64,000 bases of DNA from Microbacterium salsuginis (GTDB lineage Bacteria; Actinomycetota; Actinomycetes; Actinomycetales; Microbacteriaceae). Position 1 is the stretch's first letter; each line of letters starts with the position of its first letter. The notes beneath the pieces were generated by a model, which ran no database searches, was not told where the DNA came from, and saw only the letters and a list, made by a program, of their open reading frames with translations. The stretch spans positions 1-64,000 of the forward strand of contig NZ_JABACI010000003.1 of assembly GCF_012524205.1 (NCBI RefSeq), in the 5' to 3' direction. The position numbers were made by a program, and so were the translations under genes. This document shows, piece by piece, positions 1-7,573 of the stretch.

Positions 1-80
1 GGGGTTGCGGCACCCCCCTATCCCCCCCCCCCGGGGGGGGGTTGGGGGGGGGTGCGGGCCCCCCCGCCCCCGCCACCACT
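1..80. other. Homopolymer-rich contig edge
   Basis: The first bases consist of uninterrupted runs of C and G (several of eight or more) before normal-looking sequence begins. No reading frame in this stretch has coding character. Such runs at the very start of a window fit a low-quality assembly end better than biology. The rest of 1-390 has no gene; it holds a 92-bp repeat and a hairpin that are listed separately. Confidence 0.5.
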
Positions 81-218
81 CAGGCCGCCGAGACTCCCGA
101 AGTTCCGGCGATCGACGTGCACGGAACCCCCTCGCGCACACGCCGGCCTTCACTCTATGTACTGGGAGTCTCAAGTCTCAAATCACCGCGGAGCCGTGCG
201 TCATCTGCCACCACGACG

Positions 219-310
219 ATCCGGAAACCGGAGATCCGTCGGGTTTCCGGATGCCGCGGCGCCCAGCATCCGGAAAGTCACGCATAGTCCGGTTTCCGGA
301 TCCGGCAACC
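219..310. repeat. 92-bp nested palindromic repeat, copy 1
   Basis: The element starts with GATCCGGAAACCGGA (219-233) and its exact 15-base reverse complement lies at 288-302. Inside, TTTCCGGATGC (244-254) pairs with GCATCCGGAAA (266-276). A second copy of identical length is at 15149-15240. Both copies flank the LacI-controlled glycan locus and both lie in non-coding sequence. The nested inverted repeats could form a cruciform or a branched RNA. No family name is assigned. Confidence 0.8.
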
Positions 311-347
311 CGCTGAGGTCAGCAGCATGCTGCACGGCCGAACGCCC

Positions 348-373
348 CGAGCCACCGTCGATACGGCGGCTCG
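348..373 (-). terminator. Hairpin downstream of the secreted lyase-like gene
   Basis: CGAGCCACCG (348-357) and CGGCGGCTCG (364-373) form a ten-position stem with one A-C mismatch and a 6-nt loop. It starts 18 bases beyond the stop codon of the minus-strand gene ending at 391. There is no T-rich tail, which is normal for high-GC actinobacterial terminators. Position is the main argument. Confidence 0.5.
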
Positions 374-390
374 AGGCGCTCGGTGGAGCG

Positions 391-3300
391 TCAGCCGACC
401 GTGCCGAAGACGCGCAGCTCGGCGACGTTCAGGATCTGGCCGTTCACGAGCCGGATGTAGCGGTACGCGCTCTGCTCAGCGACCGTCCATCGCTGCCACT
501 CGAGGACTTTGGCGGGAGCGGCCGGAGTCAGCCGCGTCCACGTCTGCCGGTCGTTCGAGCCCTCCAGCCGCATGTCGGCGATGCGCGAGGTGCCGTATCC
601 GTCCTGGCGCACGAGGAGCTCGGCGCCTGTCAGCGACACCGCGGCCCCTTCGCCGAAGTCCCACACGTTTCCGTACACGCCCGAGTTCAGGCGGGTGTCG
701 GAGTGGCTGGCAGGGTCGCCGTCGAACATCTTCGCGGTGTACTGCGTCCAGGCGTTGTCGACGACGCCGTCCGGGCGCAGCACCTGGGCGGCGCGGAACG
801 CGTCGTCGATCAGGCCCGCGTCGCTCGAGAGGAACAGCTTCGAGCCGTCGGTCGTCGCCGCGACCGGGTCGGCCGTCCGCCCCTCGGGCGTGGTGAACGT
901 GAGCACGAACCCGACCCCGCCACCCGCCGGCGCACCCGTCGGGATCACTGCCGTCGCGACCCATTCGCCCGGCGCGGGCGAGGTGATCTGCGCCGGCTCA
1001 CCGAGCACGGTCACCGCGATCGCGGAGTTCTCGGCAGGCCCCGTCATCCGCAGCTCGACCCGGTCACCGGCGACCACGCGGCCGGCGACCGCGTCGGGCG
1101 ACGACATCACGACGGAGTCTATCGAGCCCACCGCTTCGGTGCGGACTCCGTCGATGCGGACGTCGGCGAGGCACCAGATACCCGGGAATGTCGGATCGGA
1201 GGGGACGCCGGGCTCATCGACCTGCAGCTTCAGGAAGCGGAACCGCTGGTCGCGTGTCTCCTCGCGCGTGGCGACCCACTCGATCGACGCGTCCTCACCC
1301 GCGTTCGGGCGCTCGGTGAGCAGCGTCCACGTCACCAGGTCGTCGGAGCCGTACACGTTCGTGCCCGCCGAGCGGTTCGAGAACGTGTCGCGCGCCTGGA
1401 ACCCGAACGCGTCCGCGCTGACCCGGAAGCCTGGACCGAAGTCGAACACGACGCTGCTCACGCGCTGGTCGCCCCAGTGCGTCTGGTTGTCGCCGTCGGC
1501 GATCGCGCGCAGCTGCGCCGTGCTGAGTCCGGGGGCGCTCACGATTCCGGTGAAGTCGAGCGATCCATCGGCCAGAAGCGGCGTGAGCGGCTCGAGCTCG
1601 GCGATCGCCGTGCCCAGCTGCGCCAGCAGGCCGGCGAACTCCGCGGCATCCGCGGTGCTTCGAGCCTTCTTGATCTCGGCGCGCAGCCCAGCCACGCGCT
1701 GCCAGCTGGCCGTCGTGTACATCTCGCGTTCGCCCTCGATGCGATCCTGCAGCGTGCCGATCGCAGCGGCACGCGTCGCCGCGACCGTCAGCGAGACCGG
1801 CAGCCCGGTGACCGCGGTGCCATCCGACGCGACCACGAGCATCTCGTGCGCACCCGGCCGCTCCGGAGTCAAGCTCACCGACGCACCCGACAGCACGGCA
1901 CCGGTCGGTGCGCCTTGCAACGACAGCTGCACATCGCCCGCGGCATCCGTGGCCGCGAACGCTCGCGTCCACGGCTCACCCGCCACCAGCACGGCATCGA
2001 TCGCAGGAGCGTCGGCGAACATGGGCGGTGTCAGCACGCCGTTCGCCTGCGCGAGCACCGAGGCGACGTCGACGTGCGCGTCCGATCCGGTTGCACGAAG
2101 GAACAGGATGTTGTCTCCCACGGCGCCCGGAGTCTTGTCGAGATGCAGGTCGAGCCAGACGTATCGCCACTCCCCGCCGGTGTCGGGCACTACGATCTCG
2201 GCGAACGGCGCCTCGATCGTCGTGCGAGCGACCTCGAGGCGCGCGGCGCCGTCGCTGCGCACCTTGACCCCGACGAGCGACGTCTTGGTGCGGTCCGACC
2301 AGATGGCGCGCCGTTCCGAGAGCCACGCGTCGTCGGCGGCGGCATCGAGGCGGATGAACTCGGCGCTGTCATCGGCATCGCGCACCGCACCGTCGCCCAG
2401 CGGCGTGCCGAACGTGCCGACCGACAGCTCGGCGCTCTCCGCGAGCGGCGCCACCGTGCCTTCGTCGCCGGCGAGCTCCTCCGGGAAGGCGACCCAGTAC
2501 TCGGCGCCGGTGAAGTCCGATCCGCGGTCGTTCCAGAAGTTCTGGATGCCGGTGCCGTAGTAGTACAGCGGCCCGTCGCGGTCCTCGTACAGCTGGGCGA
2601 CGTGCGGCGCTTCGGCTTCGACGTCGACACCGGCGACGTAGCGGTACTGGAGGTACAGCTCGCTGAGCGGGTCCTGCAGCCGGCCGCGGTAGGCCTGCGA
2701 GATCGCGCCGCCCTCGTTCGCGGCGACGTAAGGGATCTCCTTGCCCATCATGAAGGCGTAGAAGGTGTCGGCGCCGGCCAGGATGCGGTTGTCGAGGAAG
2801 TGATACGGCGAGACGGCGTCTGCGGCATCGGACACGGTGCCGTGCACGGGATCGATCTTCGTTCCCTGGTTGTCGACGATGCGGGCGAGAGCGATCAGGA
2901 TGTCGACGTCCCCCTGGCCGTGCGCCTGGTCGCGCAGCATCTCCATGTGCTGCACGAACGAGGTGCCGGTCGTGTTGCGCGGGTCATCGGCGGGGATCTC
3001 GCGGAAGATCGAGGCGAGCGCGCCGTTGACGTCGCCGCCGTAGAGGTCGTGCTCGCTCTCGTATCCGGCGTTGACCGTGAACCACTCGACGCGCTCGGCA
3101 TACAGCTCGGCGTCGTCGAGGAAGACGGCCGCGGCCACCATGCCGATCACACCGTAGAGGTGCTGGTTCCACAGCCGGTTCGGCGAGAACAGGAATGTGT
3201 CCATCACCGGGCGCACGAGGTTGTCTTCGATGCGCTGCTGGTCCGCATCGGTCCATCGCAGGTCATAGCCGTCGAGCTCGGTGTTCACCGGCTCGGTGCC

Positions 3301-3864
3301 GCGCAGGATCTCGGCGGCGATGACCATGTGGTACAGCGGCACGCCGGTGTGGATGTGCGCGTCGCCGAAGTACGCGTACTTCGCGGGATCCAGGCTGCTC
3401 CAGGTCCGCAGCACGTGGAGCGCGTTCGCCCGGTGGCGCTCGTCACCGGTCACGACGTACTCGAGCGCCTGCGCCATGGCACCCAGGCTGTCGCGCAGGG
3501 CCATCGAGCGCATTCCGGCGTTCGCATACGCGTCGTTCGTCGGCGTATCCGTGCCGGGCCGCGCGAGCTCCGCGCGGAAGCCGGGCGCCGCGTAGCGCGT
3601 CTGCGTCATCGCGTCGTAGTAGCTCGCCCACGGGTCGACTCCCGCGAGCACCTGCGTGCGCATGTTCTCGAGGTGGTCGGCGGTGAAGCCGATCCCCGGA
3701 TGCTGGAACCCGGCGTCGCTGACCGTGCGGACGATCTCGGGCGGTGCGGGGATCTCTTCCGCGGCGGCGGCGGGGGTGATGGCCACCGCACCTGTGAGGG
3801 CGAGCGCCCCCGCGGTGAGGGCCGCGATGAGCGGGCGGATTCGGCGTCGTCGTGCGATCTTCAT
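391..3864 (-). CDS. Secreted alginate-lyase-family protein with discoidin modules
   Basis: The 1157-residue protein starts at the ATG at 3864, preceded by AGAGG; upstream in-frame codons are Arg-rich and non-coding in character. A Sec signal peptide (about 1-35, ending in AAAA) precedes an alpha-helical domain (about 45-450) resembling the alginate_lyase family (PF05426-like). Its NQHLYG motif at 233-238 sits where that family has a conserved Asn-His. A helical linker near 720-790 and two F5/8C-like modules follow, the first with a typical YGSDDLVTW motif and the second with GSNDRQTW near the C terminus. It probably cleaves or binds a uronic-acid-containing polysaccharide outside the cell. 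A LacI-type operator lies 61 bases upstream. The exact substrate and catalytic residues cannot be fixed from sequence. Confidence 0.75.
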   Translation of the reverse strand: MKIARRRRIRPLIAALTAGALALTGAVAITPAAAAEEIPAPPEIVRTVSDAGFQHPGIGFTADHLENMRTQVLAGVDPWASYYDAMTQTRYAAPGFRAELARPGTDTPTNDAYANAGMRSMALRDSLGAMAQALEYVVTGDERHRANALHVLRTWSSLDPAKYAYFGDAHIHTGVPLYHMVIAAEILRGTEPVNTELDGYDLRWTDADQQRIEDNLVRPVMDTFLFSPNRLWNQHLYGVIGMVAAAVFLDDAELYAERVEWFTVNAGYESEHDLYGGDVNGALASIFREIPADDPRNTTGTSFVQHMEMLRDQAHGQGDVDILIALARIVDNQGTKIDPVHGTVSDAADAVSPYHFLDNRILAGADTFYAFMMGKEIPYVAANEGGAISQAYRGRLQDPLSELYLQYRYVAGVDVEAEAPHVAQLYEDRDGPLYYYGTGIQNFWNDRGSDFTGAEYWVAFPEELAGDEGTVAPLAESAELSVGTFGTPLGDGAVRDADDSAEFIRLDAAADDAWLSERRAIWSDRTKTSLVGVKVRSDGAARLEVARTTIEAPFAEIVVPDTGGEWRYVWLDLHLDKTPGAVGDNILFLRATGSDAHVDVASVLAQANGVLTPPMFADAPAIDAVLVAGEPWTRAFAATDAAGDVQLSLQGAPTGAVLSGASVSLTPERPGAHEMLVVASDGTAVTGLPVSLTVAATRAAAIGTLQDRIEGEREMYTTASWQRVAGLRAEIKKARSTADAAEFAGLLAQLGTAIAELEPLTPLLADGSLDFTGIVSAPGLSTAQLRAIADGDNQTHWGDQRVSSVVFDFGPGFRVSADAFGFQARDTFSNRSAGTNVYGSDDLVTWTLLTERPNAGEDASIEWVATREETRDQRFRFLKLQVDEPGVPSDPTFPGIWCLADVRIDGVRTEAVGSIDSVVMSSPDAVAGRVVAGDRVELRMTGPAENSAIAVTVLGEPAQITSPAPGEWVATAVIPTGAPAGGGVGFVLTFTTPEGRTADPVAATTDGSKLFLSSDAGLIDDAFRAAQVLRPDGVVDNAWTQYTAKMFDGDPASHSDTRLNSGVYGNVWDFGEGAAVSLTGAELLVRQDGYGTSRIADMRLEGSNDRQTWTRLTPAAPAKVLEWQRWTVAEQSAYRYIRLVNGQILNVAELRVFGTVG

Positions 3865-3924
3865 CGATCCTCTTCTGGGTCTGCGCCGTCGGCTTCGACG
3901 GCGGGTGAACGATCGGGGAGAGAG

Positions 3925-3942
3925 GTGGATAGCGTTTGCCAC
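3925..3942 (-). promoter_or_regulatory. LacI-family operator before the lyase-like gene
   Basis: GTGGATAGCGTTTGCCAC is an imperfect 18-bp palindrome with a central CG, the usual LacI-family operator layout. It differs at three positions from the site before the transporter operon (13963-13980). It lies between the GH43 stop codon and the lyase-like start, so the lyase gene probably has its own repressor-controlled promoter. Confidence 0.75.
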
Positions 3943-3982
3943 TCACGATGGCGTGCTCGCGCCGAACCGTCAAGGGGAAGAT

Positions 3983-5566
3983 TCAGGATGCCGCCGCCGG
4001 CGTCGAGCGCAGGCTTGCGCGCTCGACATCCACCGTCCAGCCGCGGCTGTCGAGGTCGTCGGCCCGCACGCCGAAGAACAGCCCCGTGAAGCGCAGGGGC
4101 GGGCCGTGGTCGTCCGACAGCGTCCACGCGGGATGGACACCGGGCACCGGCATCCACTCCCCCTCTGCGCCCGAGACGGCGAAGATCAGAGCTGGACCGT
4201 CGAGCGAGGCGCGCAGCCGCAGCGGCCCGGGCGGCACCGCGATCGGCGAGGATCGGGCGGTCGCGGAGCCGTCGCGTCGCACCACGCGCGCATGGCGTCC
4301 GTGCTCGGGGTCGAAGCCCACCTGCAGCCAGATCCAGCCGGCACGGTCGTACCAGGCGATGAGCCCGGCAGCTTCGCGCACGGTGCCTGGCTCGGCGTCG
4401 AGCAGCACCTCGAACTCCGTGCGATGCTCCTCGGCGCGGGTCAGGATCATCGATTGGTCGAAGACCGATCCGGGCGAATGTCCGCCGCGCAGGCGCAGCC
4501 ATCCGGGCCGCGCCGCGAGATCGGCGACCGGCGAAGGCAGCGCGGCGCGCAGGGTCGACCAGCGCCGGTCGTCCAGGCGCGGCGCGTCGAACTCCTCGGT
4601 CCACTCGCGCATGCCCGCCGCGGCATCCGTTCCCCCGTCCGGGGCGCCCACCCGCACCTCGACGTGCGCGTGATGCCCGCCGCCCACGAGCCGCAGCCAG
4701 CCGTCGCCGTCGAACTCGACCCGCTGCAGACAGGTCTCGCGGCCGAGCGTGCTGTACCGCTCGCCGAGGTGGAGGGTCGGCCGGCTCGCCAGATGCGCGA
4801 GCACCCAATGCCCGTCCGGCGTCTGGACCAGCTCACCGTGACCGGCCTTCTGCAGCGGATGCCCGGGCGCGTCCCGCGTCGTCAGCACCGCTTCCTGCGG
4901 GTCGCGCTCATAGGGGCCAAGGAGGTGACGCGACCTCGCGGCGGTGATCCCGTGGTTCCAGCCGGTGCCGCCGGCGGCGATGAGCAGGTGGTACCAGTCG
5001 CCGATGCGGTAGAGGTTCGGTCCTTCGACCAGGCCGTCCTCGCGGTAGATGACGGCGGCCTCGCCGGTGGTCCGCCGCTCGTCGGGCAGGTACTGCTCGA
5101 GGACCAGCCCCGAGAAGGACGCGTGCTCGGGACGATGGTCCCACTGCACCCCCACGATCCAGTGCGTGCCGTCGGTGTCGTGGAAGAACGAGAAGTCGAA
5201 GCCGCGCGATCCGAGGTGTACGGGCTCGCTCCACGGACCGGTGATGCTCGGGGCTGTCACGAGGTAGTTGTCGATGTCCTTGTCGTCGCCGTCCATCGTG
5301 CGCACGATCGAGTACGCGAGCCAGAACAGGCCGTCGGCGTGCGACAGGCTCGGCGCCCACACGCCGCCCGAGTCGGGCACGCCGCGCAGGTCGAGGTCGA
5401 GCGCGTGGCCGATGGTGGTCCAGTGCACCAGGTCGGTCGAGTGGTGGAGCCGCACGGCCGGGTGGTACTCGAACGTGCTCGTCGCGATGTAGTAGTCGTC
5501 GCCGACGCGCAGGATCGACGGGTCGGGGTTGAACCCGCGCAGGATGGGGTTGCGGATCACCGGCAC
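3983..5566 (-). CDS. Glycoside hydrolase family 43 (beta-xylosidase/arabinofuranosidase type)
   Basis: This is a two-domain GH43 enzyme of about 527 residues, the usual length for beta-xylosidase-type members. The N-terminal five-bladed propeller shows NPDPSI with the likely base D15, FDFSFFHD with the likely pKa-modulating D124, and VEGPNLYR with the likely acid E181. The C-terminal half resembles the GH43 beta-sandwich. There is no signal peptide, so it should act in the cytoplasm on imported oligosaccharides. I chose the GTG at 5566 because the family motif starts immediately after it; a GTG at 5560 is also possible. It follows the dehydrogenase gene by 13 bases and is the last gene of the operon. 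Xylose versus arabinose specificity is unresolved. Confidence 0.85.
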   Translation of the reverse strand: MPVIRNPILRGFNPDPSILRVGDDYYIATSTFEYHPAVRLHHSTDLVHWTTIGHALDLDLRGVPDSGGVWAPSLSHADGLFWLAYSIVRTMDGDDKDIDNYLVTAPSITGPWSEPVHLGSRGFDFSFFHDTDGTHWIVGVQWDHRPEHASFSGLVLEQYLPDERRTTGEAAVIYREDGLVEGPNLYRIGDWYHLLIAAGGTGWNHGITAARSRHLLGPYERDPQEAVLTTRDAPGHPLQKAGHGELVQTPDGHWVLAHLASRPTLHLGERYSTLGRETCLQRVEFDGDGWLRLVGGGHHAHVEVRVGAPDGGTDAAAGMREWTEEFDAPRLDDRRWSTLRAALPSPVADLAARPGWLRLRGGHSPGSVFDQSMILTRAEEHRTEFEVLLDAEPGTVREAAGLIAWYDRAGWIWLQVGFDPEHGRHARVVRRDGSATARSSPIAVPPGPLRLRASLDGPALIFAVSGAEGEWMPVPGVHPAWTLSDDHGPPLRFTGLFFGVRADDLDSRGWTVDVERASLRSTPAAAS

Positions 5567-5579
5567 AGCACCACCGCGC

Positions 5580-6539
5580 TCACGGCGCCGGGTTCGCGAA
5601 AGGGCGGCCCTCGACGAACCGCTCGACCTCGGCGAGCGCCGCTTGTCCCAGCCGGCGCAGCTCGTTGCCGGTCGAGCCGGCGAGGTGCGGCGTGAGGAAC
5701 ACGTTGGGCAGGGAGTACAGGGGATGGCCCGGCGCCAGCACTTCGGGATCTGTGACGTCGAGGATCGCCCGCAGTCGTCCGCGCTGCAGCTCGGCGACGA
5801 GGGCGTCCTGGTCGATGAGCGCACCGCGCGCGGTGTTGATGAGCGTGGCCCCGTCGGGCATCGCCGCGAGCACGTCGCGCGAGATCATGCCCCGGGTCGC
5901 GGGCATCTCGGGCGCGTGGACCGACAGGATGTCGCAGCGCCGCGCGAGCTCGGCCAGCTCGCCGACCAGCTCCGCACCCAGCCGCTGCGCGGTCTCGGCG
6001 GTGGCGTACGGGTCGTACAGCAGCACGCGCACATCGCTGCCGGCGAGCTTCTCGGCGACGAGCGTGCCGATGGTCGACGCGCCGACGATGCCCACCGTGG
6101 CGCCGTACAGCCCGGTGCGCGGCAGCTCGGCCTCGCGGTCGATGAACCGCTGCTCGGCGCAGTACTGCCGGGACGCCCAGAACGCGTCCTTCGCGGCGAG
6201 CGTGATCATCGCCTGGGTGAACTCCGCGACCGGGATCGCGTTGGCGGCGCGGGCGGTGGAGATCCGGATGCCGCGGCTCGCGGCCGCCGCGTCGAGCGGA
6301 CCGATTCCGCCGCCCCAGTGCACGACGGCCCGCAGCGCGGTGAACGGGTCGAGGTCGCCGGGCGCAACGGGCGCGAGTCCCCATCCCGCGATCAGGAGCT
6401 CGACGTCGGCCGGCTCGGCGATCGCCGCGAGCGAGGTCACGGCGGGGTCGATCTCGATCAGCTGCAGCAGCCGGGCGCGCTCCGATTCGCCGAACACGAA
6501 CGGCACGAGCGCCGGCGCCATCGCGAACGCGGCCCTCAT
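5580..6539 (-). CDS. D-2-hydroxyacid dehydrogenase family protein
   Basis: This 319-residue NAD(P)-dependent oxidoreductase belongs to the D-isomer 2-hydroxyacid dehydrogenase family. The nucleotide-binding loop reads GIVGASTIG (150-158), a slight variant of the usual GxGxxG. The catalytic triad is visible as R238 in NTARGALID, E266 in DVTDPE and H285 in TPHLAGS. Its start overlaps the previous stop as ATGA, so translation is coupled. Family members reduce or oxidise 2-hydroxyacids or sugar-derived acids. In this operon it may process an acidic sugar released by the hydrolases; that role is inferred from context only. Confidence 0.85.
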   Translation of the reverse strand: MRAAFAMAPALVPFVFGESERARLLQLIEIDPAVTSLAAIAEPADVELLIAGWGLAPVAPGDLDPFTALRAVVHWGGGIGPLDAAAASRGIRISTARAANAIPVAEFTQAMITLAAKDAFWASRQYCAEQRFIDREAELPRTGLYGATVGIVGASTIGTLVAEKLAGSDVRVLLYDPYATAETAQRLGAELVGELAELARRCDILSVHAPEMPATRGMISRDVLAAMPDGATLINTARGALIDQDALVAELQRGRLRAILDVTDPEVLAPGHPLYSLPNVFLTPHLAGSTGNELRRLGQAALAEVERFVEGRPFANPAP

Positions 6540-7573
6540 GCGCCCGGCTCCGGCGCATCCCGGTCGTTGAGCGGGCGAGGAAGGAGCGAGACGAAGCGCC
6601 CTGCACGGCTGTCGTCACCGCGTCCCGGGCGTTTCGTCTCATCGCCGCGCTCCTCGCTCAACGAGCGCAGAGGTTCCACGCCGAGCTCGTCGGTGCGCCA
6701 TTCGTCACGCCATTCGAGCCGCACGCGGCCGTCCTCGATCCGCAGCGGCAGCCACACCGCCGGCGACTCGGCCAGCAGCTCGGGCGTCCAGCGGTCGCCG
6801 ACGTAGACGTATCCGTCGCCGACCGGCGCGACGACGCTCACCTGCGACTCGTAGGTGCGCGTGCCGGCGGGGGCCATGGGCTGCCAGTCCGCCCACGGTC
6901 CGGTCAGAGCCGGAGCGCTCGTGTACATGTTGTCGTTCATGCTCCACCCGGTGAGGTCCGAACCGAAGAGGTAGTACGTGCCCTCGTGACGCACGAGGGT
7001 CGGCGACTCGTAGCCGATGGCCGGGTTCGCCTGCTGACGAAGCGTCGCGACGACGGACTCGACGGCCAGGTAGTCGTCGCGCAGGCGGTAGATGTGCAGG
7101 CCGTGGTCGCGGTCCTCCGACAGCAGGTAGCCGACGCCGTCCTCCTGGAAGACCCCGATGTCCCGGCTGATGTTGCCGAGCGGGCGCTCGCTGCCGACGT
7201 AGGCGTAAGGGCCCTCGGGTCGGTCCGCGACCGCGTATCCGACGCGCGCGAACGCGTAGTCCGCGGTGTCGATGTGCAGGAGCATCACCCACGTCCCGTC
7301 CGGGCGCTGCAGCGCCTTGGGTCGCTCGACGATGCGGTCCGGCCCGATGTCGCCGTCGCCGGCGACGAGCGCGTCGCCCTCGAACGTCCACTGCGCGAGG
7401 TCGGCCGACGAGTAGCAGGCGACCGCGGTGAACCGGTCGCCGGCGGTCTTGTCCTCGCCCCACGCCAGCCAGCGCCCGCCCACCCGCTGCAGGCCGATGC
7501 CGTGCAGCTGCGCCGTGCGACCGCGATCGTCGACGAACACATGCCCGGGCCGGATCACCCCGCGCTCAGCCAC
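6536..7573 (-). CDS. GH43-like glycosidase with repeat-derived C-terminal tail
   Basis: The 345-residue protein resembles the GH43 subfamily of exo-beta-1,3-galactanases: WGEDKT near the start, YSSADLAQW, ERPKAL, SRDIGVF and YYLFGSDLTGW follow the order of that propeller. It has no signal peptide. The GTG at 7573 overlaps the preceding stop by 8 bases; a GTG at 7558 is an alternative. The last 43 residues (from RSLSEERGDE on) are encoded by two head-to-head copies of a genome-wide intergenic repeat, so the natural C terminus probably ended near GVEPL. With the GH36 enzyme it suggests a galactan or arabinogalactan side-chain substrate. Subfamily assignment is moderate. Confidence 0.7.
   Translation of the reverse strand: MAERGVIRPGHVFVDDRGRTAQLHGIGLQRVGGRWLAWGEDKTAGDRFTAVACYSSADLAQWTFEGDALVAGDGDIGPDRIVERPKALQRPDGTWVMLLHIDTADYAFARVGYAVADRPEGPYAYVGSERPLGNISRDIGVFQEDGVGYLLSEDRDHGLHIYRLRDDYLAVESVVATLRQQANPAIGYESPTLVRHEGTYYLFGSDLTGWSMNDNMYTSAPALTGPWADWQPMAPAGTRTYESQVSVVAPVGDGYVYVGDRWTPELLAESPAVWLPLRIEDGRVRLEWRDEWRTDELGVEPLRSLSEERGDETKRPGRGDDSRAGRFVSLLPRPLNDRDAPEPGA
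6561..6666. repeat. Inverted pair of intergenic GAGCGAGCGAAG-type repeats inside a gene end
   Basis: A forward copy (6561-6602, GTTGAGCGGGCGAGGAAGGA) faces a reverse copy (6626-6666, ending CTCCTCGCTCAACGAGCG). The same repeat occurs elsewhere in the window only between genes. Here it is read through in the GH43-like frame, adding a tail before the ATGA junction with the next gene. The pair can form a long imperfect hairpin within the operon mRNA. Confidence 0.8.

Noticed and set aside
52..4089. Very long plus-strand open frame opposite the lyase-like gene
   Set aside because: It is rich in Arg, His and Asp, starts in the homopolymer edge and crosses two minus-strand genes. It is a high-GC antisense shadow with no domain.
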